Shown here piece after piece: positions 7,978 through 15,667 of a stretch of DNA of 36,363 nucleotides (position 1 is its first letter; each line of letters starts with the position of its first letter). The notes beneath the pieces were generated by a model. That model did no database searches, was not told the origin of the DNA, and was given only the letters and a program-made list of their open reading frames with translations. The stretch is from contig JAKAVL010000046.1 in the NCBI GenBank assembly GCA_021817305.1, positions 1 through 36,363 of the forward strand. The letters run 5' to 3'. Source of the DNA: Microcaldota archaeon. GTDB taxonomy: Archaea > Micrarchaeota > Micrarchaeia > Micrarchaeales > CABMGC01. The position numbers and the translations under genes were made by a program.

Positions 7978-9570
7978 TCAGCCGGCAAACCTGGACGCAT
8001 AGACTAGAAGCGCGTCAAGAACAGGGCCTATCACAGGAAGCCTTGCGCCGGCCATGCGCATTATTCCTATGTCTTTTTGCCCGATGGCGCGTGTCTTGGC
8101 TGCCAGCGCAGGGTACACTGCAAAGTAAAGTGCAGCGCCTATTATGAGAGCGATTATCGGCTGCAGCCCGGAGAGGGCCAATGCGCAGAGCATTAGGCCA
8201 GGAACGATATTCGACAGTATTATCAGAAGTATTTTGCGCGCTTCGAATCTCGCGCCGTGGCCGGAGATGTAGTTGAGGTATAACGCGCTCGGAAGCAGGT
8301 TTCCGATGTAGAATATGGCTATTATGGTACCTATGACCCCGAAGTACAATGTCATCGGGATCATGGACGCCAGGGTGACTATGCCGGTGAATACGGCGTA
8401 TTTCAGCACCTTCCGGGGCTTGCCCACGCCTATCATGTAGTTTGTGCCGTAGGTGAAGAATATGGATACGAAAAGGCTCAGGGTTATGAGCTGCATGTAC
8501 ACCGTTGCACCCAGATACGTGCTCGAAAAGAGGAGCAGTATTAAGTCATGGGAGAACACCGTTATGAACACGACGAGCGGCGTTGCGAACAACAGGCTCA
8601 GGTATATCGAGTAATGAAACAACTTACCGGCCTGCGTGCTCGGGTCCTTCATGCGCTGCGCCTCAGAGAACATGGGTATCATGGAGAGGGCTATGGAGCC
8701 AACAAGTATGTCAAGTGCGTTTAGGACCTTCTGTGAGATTCCGTAATCGCCTACTGTTGACGGAAGCACGAAGAATCCGAGGTACACTGTCGAAATGTTC
8801 GATAGGATTCCGGATATGAAGCCGGATATGGTAAGGTACTTGGAGAAGCCTATCGCTTCCCGGAACCTGCGCAGCATGCCATTTGCGGTGAACCTCAATG
8901 GATAAATGCGGTGCAGCAGATAGAACTCGACTGTCGATGCCAGGAGAAGGCCTGCCGAGAAGCCCGCAAGTGCACCCGTTATCCCGTAGCCCAGCAGCAC
9001 CAGAGTTATGCTTACTATAGCCTGGGCCGAGGAGTGGACCACCGCTGCCGTCGCTGCGCCTGAGCCGCTGCCGACGCTTATCAGCGCGTCGTTGAGAGTC
9101 GAGTAGACTATGCCAAGCAAAATGCTGAGGAACCCGACCATTAGCGCGAGGCCGTAAGACCCCGTATGCAGGAAATAGCTGGATATCACGTTGCCGAGGG
9201 CAAGCGCCACAAGGAGCAGTATGACGCCTATGCCAATGGACAAAAACAGTGCGTCGCCCAGCGCGGTTCCGGCGTCGTGCGCCCTCCTTTCCGGGCGTAT
9301 CCTCGGTATCTTCTCCTTGAGATAATTGCCGATGTTCGGATTGCCGAGAGCACCGATTATGCCAGCTGCGCTCATTATGAGTATGTATATGCCGTAGTCG
9401 TGCGGCTGCAGGAGCCTCGCGACTATTACGAACATGGCTGTGCTTATGACTATCCCTACGAACCTGCCTGACATCAGGAAAGATGCCGTCTTTGCAGTAC
9501 GAACGCCGAGCGCCTCCGTGGCGTTACCGGATGCGGGGCCTTTATCATTCCTGTGCACATGCCTAGGCAT
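7978..9570 (-). CDS. Polysaccharide/oligosaccharide flippase (MOP superfamily)
   Basis: This integral membrane protein of about 530 residues has 12-14 predicted hydrophobic helices. It opens with the family-typical stretch ISTAMFVIVARLLQPHDYG, as in Wzx/PST-type exporters that flip lipid-linked glycans across the membrane. A longer frame begins at GTG 9579, but I chose the ATG at 9570 because the purine-rich site GAGGTGG lies five bases before it. The start overlaps the stop of the upstream flippase by eight bases, so the two are translationally coupled. The substrate is unknown. With the GT-C-like proteins nearby, a role in surface glycan or N-glycan assembly is likely. Confidence 0.88.
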   Translation of the reverse strand: MPRHVHRNDKGPASGNATEALGVRTAKTASFLMSGRFVGIVISTAMFVIVARLLQPHDYGIYILIMSAAGIIGALGNPNIGNYLKEKIPRIRPERRAHDAGTALGDALFLSIGIGVILLLVALALGNVISSYFLHTGSYGLALMVGFLSILLGIVYSTLNDALISVGSGSGAATAAVVHSSAQAIVSITLVLLGYGITGALAGFSAGLLLASTVEFYLLHRIYPLRFTANGMLRRFREAIGFSKYLTISGFISGILSNISTVYLGFFVLPSTVGDYGISQKVLNALDILVGSIALSMIPMFSEAQRMKDPSTQAGKLFHYSIYLSLLFATPLVVFITVFSHDLILLLFSSTYLGATVYMQLITLSLFVSIFFTYGTNYMIGVGKPRKVLKYAVFTGIVTLASMIPMTLYFGVIGTIIAIFYIGNLLPSALYLNYISGHGARFEARKILLIILSNIVPGLMLCALALSGLQPIIALIIGAALYFAVYPALAAKTRAIGQKDIGIMRMAGARLPVIGPVLDALLVYASRFAG

Positions 9571-11149
9571 TTGAGCCACCTCTAGAGCCCATGAACAGGA
9601 GGGTATATCTGCGCAGCAGGCGCACCGCGGATCCGGCGTACCTTATGCCGGATGTCGAGGCTGCAAGCCTGTCCAGGTCGCTTCTCTCGACAAGGTGCAT
9701 TATGCCGATTATCGCGGGATACGCGAGCAGCATTATGGTGAAGCCTGCAACGAGCTCAAGCAGATGGCCGGGCAGCAGGAGAGCGGCGTATATCGGTATT
9801 GCGAGTATGAGGTTTGCAAGGAGAACCATCGACATGCGCCCGTAGCTCAGCTTGGCCTTAAGATCGCGCATGGATAGCCGTATGAAAAGAAGGTTTGAAG
9901 CTATGCTGCCTATGATGAAGACGGAAAGTATGACGCCGATAGTGTTAAGGTATGGGATGAGCACCGCCATGGAGGCGAGCTGTATGGACACCGACAGAAG
10001 GCTGTAATAAAGGTACTTTCTGGTCGCGCCCTCCGAGGTGATCAAGCTGCCGAGAAAAACGCCTATCATGCTTATCGCTGTCCCAAATGCTATGAGCGTG
10101 AGGTAAAGCGGCGCATAGGAGTACTTGCTGGATAGGAGTATGCCAAGGCCGGGGCTGGCCATGACCCCAATGTAGATTATGAGGGGCATCGAAAACAGCA
10201 GGGAGTACAGGATTATCTTGTTGAATGACGAGTTCCTTGCCGCACGGCTCTTGCGGCCGTGGCCGGCCCTTGAGAACACCGGCACAAGAAACGAGGAGGA
10301 GGTTGTGAATAGAGTTGTCGTGAGAGCAAGGCCCTTCAGCGCGGCGCTGTAGTTTCCCAGAATCGTTGCGCTCGCGAAGGCACCCAGAATTAGCACGGAG
10401 AGGTTCTGCGTTGCAAGCTTTGACAGGTTTATCAGTCCCAGGGGCACCGAGAAGCTGAAGGCATGCATGAACTCGCTGCGGGAGGGCATGCGCAGCGAGA
10501 AGCCCCTGTATCCTGAAGCTATACGCAGCGCATAGGATACGGCTGTTGCTGCGCCTATGACATACCCGAGGAGCATGCCGAGAAGGGCGCCGTCGACGCC
10601 GAGCCCGAGGTGCAGGAATGCGAGTATGGCCGCAAGCTGTATCAGGTCTATGACTAGGGTGATCACCGCAGCGGACGTCGGCCTTGAAAGGCCTATCAGG
10701 GCCATTATCGACGAGTTCTGCAGCATCATGAAGAATATCCACAGCGACGCCAGAATGAGCGACAGGGATGACACGCCGACGTTTCCGAAGAGGACGTTTG
10801 CCACAAGTCCGCTTAACCCTACGCCGGCGAGGGTGATCACCAGCGCTGCAGGAACCAGCAATGCGTATCCCGAGGACATGGTGCGCGATATTCCTTTTGC
10901 ATTGTTGCTGCTGGAGAACCTTGAGAGGTTCCTGCTGAGATATGCCCCGACACCGAAGTTCTGCATCCCGCCTACTATGGCAGCGAAGCTTACTGCGAAC
11001 ACGTAGAATCCGTAGCTGCTTGGACCCAAGGACCTTGTAAGCACCACGAAGGTTAGGACGCTAACGATTATGGCAAAGACCTGGCCGAAGTAAAGGATGT
11101 AGGCCATCCTCGCAGCAGATGATGAAAGGCTCTCCTTCTTTGTTGCCAT
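9563..11149 (-). CDS. Polysaccharide/oligosaccharide flippase (MOP superfamily), second copy
   Basis: This 528-residue multi-helix membrane protein is related in plan to the downstream flippase: VSVLTFVVLTRSLGPSSYG near the start matches the VARLLQPHDYG block there. I chose the ATG at 11149 (MATKKES). The open frame extends to 11287, but that part runs through the divergent promoter. A TATA-like AAATAAAAAG on the minus strand (11174-11183) is 26-29 nt before this ATG. The two flippases form an operon with an eight-base overlap. Two consecutive flippases could serve two glycans or act as a pair (inference). Pfam Polysacc_synt or a MATE-like family would be the expected hit. Confidence 0.88.
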   Translation of the reverse strand: MATKKESLSSSAARMAYILYFGQVFAIIVSVLTFVVLTRSLGPSSYGFYVFAVSFAAIVGGMQNFGVGAYLSRNLSRFSSSNNAKGISRTMSSGYALLVPAALVITLAGVGLSGLVANVLFGNVGVSSLSLILASLWIFFMMLQNSSIMALIGLSRPTSAAVITLVIDLIQLAAILAFLHLGLGVDGALLGMLLGYVIGAATAVSYALRIASGYRGFSLRMPSRSEFMHAFSFSVPLGLINLSKLATQNLSVLILGAFASATILGNYSAALKGLALTTTLFTTSSSFLVPVFSRAGHGRKSRAARNSSFNKIILYSLLFSMPLIIYIGVMASPGLGILLSSKYSYAPLYLTLIAFGTAISMIGVFLGSLITSEGATRKYLYYSLLSVSIQLASMAVLIPYLNTIGVILSVFIIGSIASNLLFIRLSMRDLKAKLSYGRMSMVLLANLILAIPIYAALLLPGHLLELVAGFTIMLLAYPAIIGIMHLVERSDLDRLAASTSGIRYAGSAVRLLRRYTLLFMGSRGGSNA

Positions 11150-11173
11150 TGCAAGACCGGGACTTCTACTATG

Positions 11174-11183
11174 CTTTTTATTT
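11174..11183 (-). promoter_or_regulatory. TATA box of the flippase operon
   Basis: AAATAAAAAG on the minus strand, centred near 11178, is about 26-29 nt upstream of the ATG at 11149. It forms a divergent pair with the plus-strand promoter of the GT-C-like gene 20 bp away. Confidence 0.45.
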
Positions 11184-11198
11184 GTTTGTATGGGAAAG

Positions 11199-11206
11199 TA
11201 TAAAAG
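11199..11206 (+). promoter_or_regulatory. TATA box of first GT-C-like gene
   Basis: TATAAAAG, preceded by a purine-rich GAAAG that could serve as a BRE, lies about 30 nt upstream of the ATG at 11234. The purine-rich GAGGT five bases before the ATG is a plausible ribosome-binding site, so this mRNA would have a very short leader. Confidence 0.5.
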
Positions 11207-11233
11207 CAGCCATTCCGGCGCAATGAGGTTTTC

Positions 11234-13558
11234 ATGAAGTCTTATTTTGCATTGCAGGCAGTACTCAAGGGAAGGCTTGCGGAACATGCACTCGCATTAG
11301 CAATTTATCTCGTCATTGCGCTGGCCATGTTCTGGAACCTTGCTGGAAATGCGGCGGGATCGCTCCCTAACAGCGCAGGATCCTCGTACCAGAGCGCGTG
11401 GGGCCTGTGGTGGGTCAACTATGCCACGTTCGTGCTCCACCAGAATCCCTACTTCACAAGCTATATCCTTTACCCCATAGGCGCGAACCTGAATGCGCAG
11501 GCGCTTGCCCCGATAGCAGCGTTCCTTACCTGGCCTTTGCAGCAGATAGGCGTCGCCTTCGCATACAACGTCCTCCTCTTCTTGGGATTCGCACTCTCCG
11601 GGCTTTTCATGTACATGCTTGCAAAATACATTACAGGAAACAGGTACGCCGCGTTCATTGCCGGGCTCATCTTCGCGTTCGCCCCTGCGCACATAGCGCA
11701 GTCGTATACAGGCCTGCAGTGGACAAGCGTAGAGTTCATGCCCCTTTTCGTGCTCCTTATGCTTATGACTATACGGGAGACGAGGCACAGGTATTTTTAT
11801 GCCGTGCTTTCTGGAGCCAGTTTCTTCATGGTAACGTTCTTCGGGGACATTCAGCAGGGGGCGATGATGCTTTTCTTCGCGATCCTGGCACTTGCCATTC
11901 TTCTCTTCGCCGAAAGGAGGCTCTTCGACAGGAATACTGTGTATGCGCTGGCCATCATGACTGCGGTAGCTGCACTCATGTGTGCGCCACTCCTTGCGCT
12001 GATGGCAACTGCGCCGGGGCAGGGCGGAGTGCAGCAGGCGCAGCTCAGCAGCATACCGCGCGGCATGCTATTCAGCGACACGCTCGCGTCGTTCTTCCTA
12101 CCCAGCTACTACAACGGCATTCTGGGCGGGTCTGCGGCGTACTACAATAGCACCTATGGACTGAATTATACTGGGATCCCCACACTATCGGCTGCAAGCA
12201 GGAAGGTGGCGTATCTAGGTTATACTGCCATGGCGCTTGCCGCCGTAGGCATAGCCTTCTCGTTTAAGAGGGAGCGCAAGCAGCTTGCGCTCTGGTCTGC
12301 AGTGCTGGTTGTGTTCGCATTGCTCGCGCTCGGACCGGTGCTGCAGATTACCGGCGCGGTCAGCGGTTCCCATGGCCCGGTGTACATAGGCATGAACGTT
12401 TCCAACGGCAACGTATCCGGCATGCCGATGCCATACCTGCTTTACAGCTATGTCCCCGTGATAAACTCGGTGACCCAGCCGGGGGCATTCGACATCGTGG
12501 CGGAGATGGCCCTCGCAATGCTGGCCGCGATCGGAGTTGGTCACCTGATAAAGACGGAGGCCATAGGCGGCAAGGGCCTTGCCTTTGCCGTGGCCCTTTC
12601 ACTGCTTATACTTATAGAATACAACGGCATGCCTCTGTCTGGGACGTCTGCGGCTCGGCTGACATCCAGCGCAGCGGTGCCTGCGGGGTTCGCTGCCCTG
12701 GGCAACTTCAGCGGCAATTACTCAGTTCTGTCATTGCCCGCACTGCCTGCGCAGAACGGGAGCTTCGGGTATCCGGGCACTGCCATGCTATACTCTACGG
12801 CATCAAAGAAGCCCCTGGTCGGAGGCTACTCCGCAATCATGAACGCATCGCAGCAGACAGCCCTAGAGACTATTCCGCTTGTAGTTCAGACCACGTACCT
12901 GCAGGGAAGGCAGGGATTCCTTTACCCGTACCCGATAAACGAGAACTACAGCAACCTCACGCTCCTGCTGCTTGACGAGTATGGCACTGGCATAGTTTCC
13001 ATGCAGAACGGCGCGTTTTCGCCAAACGACTCCGCGAGCCTGAGGAACTATCTGGAGAGCATTTTCGGAGCGCCGTGGTACTCCGATAACGGCACGACAA
13101 TGTTTCAGACAGGCGGCGCCATAAGCAGGCACATCGCTGTCGGGCTTGACGCGTACACTGTGGGGACATGGACGCCCGGGTACATATTCTGTGCGCAGCA
13201 GTGCAACTCCCAGTTCGCAACGATGTGGTGGGGCGGAAATCCGCGCGGCGTATACGTTTACTCGTACAGGAATGGCAGCATTGCGATGGGTACCGATGCG
13301 CTGTCGTACTATGGAACTGCCAATGTTGCAGTAATAGACAATGGCAGGCTTGCGGGCTTTATCAACGCGACCAACAACACAATTGCAAGGCAGAGGTTCA
13401 GCGTTACGCTGAACGTCACGCGGGGCCTCAACCAAGTGATACTGTACGAGCCCAACTCTACCATTGGACAGCAGAATCCGAATTACGCGCAATACCCGTA
13501 CTTCAACTTCGGGATTTACAACATGACAGTTACGTACGCGAACGACACGACGACATGA
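11234..13558 (+). CDS. GT-C-like polytopic membrane protein, conserved loop Asp replaced
   Basis: This 774-residue protein has about 10-12 hydrophobic helices in the first 460 residues and a C-terminal extracytoplasmic domain with many N-X-S/T sites. Family-typical landmarks are QSAWGLWWVNYATFVLH, YPIGANL, RYAAFIAGLIFAFAPAHIAQ and SVTQPGAFDI. This plan matches large GT-C-fold glycosyltransferase-like proteins that use polyprenyl-phosphate sugars. The paralogue at 18.8-21.1 kb aligns along most of its length. There the loop before WNLWWV reads GGDPYQSM, while here it reads GSSYQSA, so the Asp that GT-C enzymes usually need in the first external loop is missing. It may be inactive, structural or of changed specificity. 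It is divergent from the flippase operon, which fits surface glycan assembly. Confidence 0.75.
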   Translation: MKSYFALQAVLKGRLAEHALALAIYLVIALAMFWNLAGNAAGSLPNSAGSSYQSAWGLWWVNYATFVLHQNPYFTSYILYPIGANLNAQALAPIAAFLTWPLQQIGVAFAYNVLLFLGFALSGLFMYMLAKYITGNRYAAFIAGLIFAFAPAHIAQSYTGLQWTSVEFMPLFVLLMLMTIRETRHRYFYAVLSGASFFMVTFFGDIQQGAMMLFFAILALAILLFAERRLFDRNTVYALAIMTAVAALMCAPLLALMATAPGQGGVQQAQLSSIPRGMLFSDTLASFFLPSYYNGILGGSAAYYNSTYGLNYTGIPTLSAASRKVAYLGYTAMALAAVGIAFSFKRERKQLALWSAVLVVFALLALGPVLQITGAVSGSHGPVYIGMNVSNGNVSGMPMPYLLYSYVPVINSVTQPGAFDIVAEMALAMLAAIGVGHLIKTEAIGGKGLAFAVALSLLILIEYNGMPLSGTSAARLTSSAAVPAGFAALGNFSGNYSVLSLPALPAQNGSFGYPGTAMLYSTASKKPLVGGYSAIMNASQQTALETIPLVVQTTYLQGRQGFLYPYPINENYSNLTLLLLDEYGTGIVSMQNGAFSPNDSASLRNYLESIFGAPWYSDNGTTMFQTGGAISRHIAVGLDAYTVGTWTPGYIFCAQQCNSQFATMWWGGNPRGVYVYSYRNGSIAMGTDALSYYGTANVAVIDNGRLAGFINATNNTIARQRFSVTLNVTRGLNQVILYEPNSTIGQQNPNYAQYPYFNFGIYNMTVTYANDTTT

Positions 13559-13891
13559 GTTTGCTTATAAGTCTTTGGGTGCTGGATATTTATACCAGTG
13601 GGTGCATACTATAGTGCGAAGAAGGAATTTCAGTTTAAGTACAGCATTACAGCTTATTCTTAAAATGATAAAAACAGCAAGACGAAAAGTACAGCGATCT
13701 AACATTGATTTCGGGCTAGCGCAATGCGAAGCCAGCTTTTGAGATTCGACTGCTTTTGATTTGTTGAAATTCCTCTTCTCATAATTTAATACCAGGAGAA
13801 TTCCCCCAACCTCGTTGGGGGTTGTCTGGTATCTAATACTAAAGTCCTATCCCTAATATAAACGTATATATTTTATCTACCTATCAAGCTC
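13559..13891 (+). other. Intergenic region containing IS left end and tnpB promoter
   Basis: This 333-base AT-rich stretch has no convincing gene. It holds a TTATAAG box near 13563-13570 just after the GT-C stop, the two-tier hairpin of the IS left end (13789-13832), and a TATA element TATATATTTTA near 13865-13875. The latter is about 25 nt before the GTG start of tnpB, so tnpB may be leaderless. Confidence 0.5.
13789..13832 (+). repeat. Left-end two-tier hairpin of IS200/IS605-type element
   Basis: The inner perfect stem is CCCCCAAC (13803-13810) with GTTGGGGG (13814-13821) around a three-base loop CTC. An outer stem ATACCAG (13789-13795) with CTGGTAT (13826-13832) encloses it, with unpaired bases between. 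Imperfect subterminal hairpins of this kind mark the ends of IS200/IS605 elements, which move as single strands. Confidence 0.65.
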
Positions 13892-14626
13892 GTGGAACTT
13901 ACCGCGAAGATAGAGATATTTCCCACGCCCGCACAAAAAGATACGCTATGGAAACTGTCGGAACGCTGCAGGCTGCTGTACAACTTCGCACTGAAGGAAC
14001 GGATGGACGCGTTCAAGGACAACGTCAAGATAGGCTACCTAGAACAGCAAAACGATCTTCCGCGAATAAAGAAGAGGTATCCGCAATACGCATGGGTCCA
14101 TTCAAAGGTGCTACAGGGCACACTCCGGCACCTCGATACGGCATACGGATCGTACAACGCGCTGAAAAAGAACGGAGACAAGGCGGCGAGGCCGCCGAGA
14201 TACAAGGGAAGGGGCGAGTTCGCCACAATGACCTACAACCAGTCGGGATTCAAAATAAGGGACAGCAGGATAACACTTTCGCAGTTCTGCAACAACACTG
14301 CGCTTGCATTCGAGATACCGAAAAAGTACGTATTCGATAAGGTGCTTGAGGTGTCAATGTCGTCAAGGCACGGCAGGTACTTCCTGTCGGTAGTATATCA
14401 ATTCAGGGAGAAGGAGTACGTGGACAACGGCAGGTACATTGCGATAGATTTGGGGGTGAGCAACATAATCACATCGGTAAATACCGAGGCAAAGTCCCTG
14501 CAGGTCAGGAACAAGAGGCCGGATACCTACTGGGAGAAAAGGATCGAGAGCATACAGGCAAGGAAATCACACTGCAGAAAGGGAAGCAGGAAGTACAAAA
14601 ACTCCACAAGCACGAACTTTGGATGA
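13892..14626 (+). pseudogene. tnpB: TnpB N-terminal part (frameshifted)
   Basis: These 244 residues are the N-terminal part of an RNA-guided nuclease of the TnpB family, the ancestor group of Cas12. The opening (AKIEIFPTPAQKDTLWKL) is the usual TnpB helix-turn-helix start, and the first RuvC aspartate is D186 in AIDLGVSN. The frame leaves the family pattern after SRKYKN at about 14600 and stops at 14626. Reading one base back at the run AAAAAC (about 14597-14602) restores LHKHELW and joins the next frame, so one A has probably been lost. The stop and the next ATG overlap as ATGA, so translation of both halves by re-initiation is possible. The start is GTG with a TATA box about 25 nt upstream. 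Confidence 0.82.
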
Positions 14627-15120
14627 GGAACAAGTCTGCAAACCAGATAAGGGACTTTCAGCACAAGGTATCCGATAAACTCGTAAGGAACACAAAGGCG
14701 AATACCATAATAATCGGAGACCTCTCACCGAAACAGATGGTCATGAAGGATTATGCTTCGAAATATGCCAAGGGCCTGCACAGGTCGCTCCAGAACACAG
14801 GCACGATTGGCAGATTCGCCGGTTTCCTCAAATACAAGGCAAAGAAGATGGGGAAGAAGGTTGAGGAGATAAGCGAAAAGGACACGACAAAGATGTGCTC
14901 TGCATGCGGAAAGATGCACGGCATGAAACTGTCGGACAGGATTATGGAGTGTGATTGTGGAAACCATATCGACAGGGACATAAACTCTGCGATAAACATA
15001 ATGAACGGGTTCCTATCACAGAATGCCCTAGTGGCGGGGCTGAGCGCATTTGCGCTCAAACTGCGACAAACAGGCCTGCTGAATGACAATGACGGCAGTG
15101 CGCTCGCGGAAGTACCTTAT

Positions 15121-15199
15121 GCGGGCGGGGATACCGCCGGCTTCGCCGGCGGAGAGGACCCGCCCGTGCGTGGGGTTTATAAGGGGCGAAGCCCCTTAT
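15121..15199 (+). ncRNA. Right-end structured region, candidate omega RNA 3' scaffold
   Basis: Two strong foldback elements follow each other. The first has an outer stem GGGCGGG (15123-15129) with CCCGCCC (15159-15165) enclosing an inner stem CCGCCGG (15134-15140) with CCGGCGG (15146-15152). The second is ATAAGGGGC (15179-15187) with GCCCCTTAT (15191-15199) around loop GAA. In tnpB elements the guide (omega) RNA covers the 3' end of tnpB and the right end, with the guide lying just outside. By that rule the guide would start near 15200. The structure is seen directly; the omega RNA role is inferred from the family. Confidence 0.55.
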
Positions 15200-15249
15200 G
15201 TCATTACATAGACTTGCAGCAACAGCGTATCGCGCTTTGTAGAAAAGGC

Positions 15250-15257
15250 TTAAATAC
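15250..15257 (+). promoter_or_regulatory. TATA box of TRAM-protein gene
   Basis: TTAAATAC lies downstream of the IS right end and about 40 nt before the ATG at 15294, giving a leader of roughly 15 nt. The gene therefore keeps its own promoter despite the insertion nearby. Confidence 0.45.
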
Positions 15258-15293
15258 TCTATTGCAGCAGAAGGTATCAGGGAAGACCAAACG

Positions 15294-15551
15294 ATGGGGG
15301 ATAGAATGGAAACAAATGAGTTAGTAGAAGGTGGAACGTACGACGTTCGTTTGAACGCAAGGAACCCTAAGGGAGAGGGGATAGGCAGGATAAACGACAT
15401 CGTTGTGTTTGTGCGCAATGCGCACACGAGGATTGGGAAGACGCACCGCGTAAAGATAACAAAGCTTTACAGGACATTCGCGTACGCCGAACTCGCAGAA
15501 ATGATGGGTGGCAGTAAGTATTTTATAGGTAATGGTAGCCAAATAGTATAG
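15294..15551 (+). CDS. Small TRAM-domain protein
   Basis: This 85-residue protein consists almost wholly of a TRAM domain (beta-barrel, nucleic-acid binding), with the pattern GxxYDVRLNARNPKGEGIGRI then IVVFVRNAHTRIGKTHRVKIT. Free-standing TRAM proteins are common in archaea and are thought to act as RNA-binding proteins or cold-shock-like RNA chaperones. The start is either ATG 15294 or ATG 15306 in the same frame; the second is preceded by a G-rich stretch. It is followed by the proteasome gene after about 115 bases. Confidence 0.85.
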   Translation: MGDRMETNELVEGGTYDVRLNARNPKGEGIGRINDIVVFVRNAHTRIGKTHRVKITKLYRTFAYAELAEMMGGSKYFIGNGSQIV

Positions 15552-15599
15552 ACCTGTTTATTTTATTTTGAAATTTTTATTTTATGCGACATTATGGCA

Positions 15600-15624
15600 C
15601 AAGAACGGCCAGCAGTCGTTCTTG
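15600..15624 (+). repeat. Inverted repeat in the leader before psmB
   Basis: CAAGAACG (15600-15607) pairs perfectly with CGTTCTTG (15617-15624) around a nine-base loop. It lies between T-rich TATA-like sequence (15556-15582) and the psmB start at 15668. It may be a leader structure or an operator. Confidence 0.4.
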
Positions 15625-15667
15625 CATTTAGGGGCAGTGGCCCGGATAGATTTGAGGAAGGGATTTT

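Larger units (their letters stand above)
13789..15199 (+). mobile_element. IS200/IS605-superfamily element, tnpB only (IS1341 group)
   Basis: The boundaries are approximate and set by the outermost hairpins I can see at each end. No tnpA (Y1 transposase) is present inside, so movement would need a TnpA acting in trans. The cargo is a single tnpB interrupted by one frameshift. The element lies between the first GT-C-like gene and the TRAM gene and does not break either. A second TATA-like TTTATAAG inside the right end (15176-15183) points out of the element towards the TRAM gene. Confidence 0.7.
14623..15324 (+). pseudogene. tnpB: TnpB C-terminal part with RuvC and zinc ribbon, read-through tail
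   Basis: This 233-residue frame continues TnpB. It has the region around IIIGDLSPKQM, where many TnpBs have Glu before Asp-Leu for RuvC-II but this one has Gly (residue 32). The zinc ribbon is CSACG followed by CDCG, and the RuvC-III Asp (about residue 119) is in DRDINSAINI. Family similarity ends near residue 130. The remaining hundred residues read through the right-end hairpins and past the element, overlapping the first codons of the TRAM gene, so the natural TnpB stop seems to be lost. Added to the first part the core would be about 370 residues, the usual TnpB size. Confidence 0.8.

Noticed and set aside
13180-13260. WWGG block in the first GT-C-like protein as an AglB-type WWDYG motif
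   Set aside because: It lacks the Asp and sits in a different context (TMWWGGNPRG). There is no other support for an oligosaccharyltransferase.
12863-13492. 209-residue frame on the minus strand inside the first GT-C-like gene
   Set aside because: It is a shadow of a long GC-rich gene. It has no promoter, ribosome-binding site or family pattern.
14595-14603. Programmed -1 frameshift at the tnpB A-run
   Set aside because: The site is C-AAA-AAC, so the first slip position does not re-pair, and no downstream pseudoknot is evident. A simple base loss is more likely.
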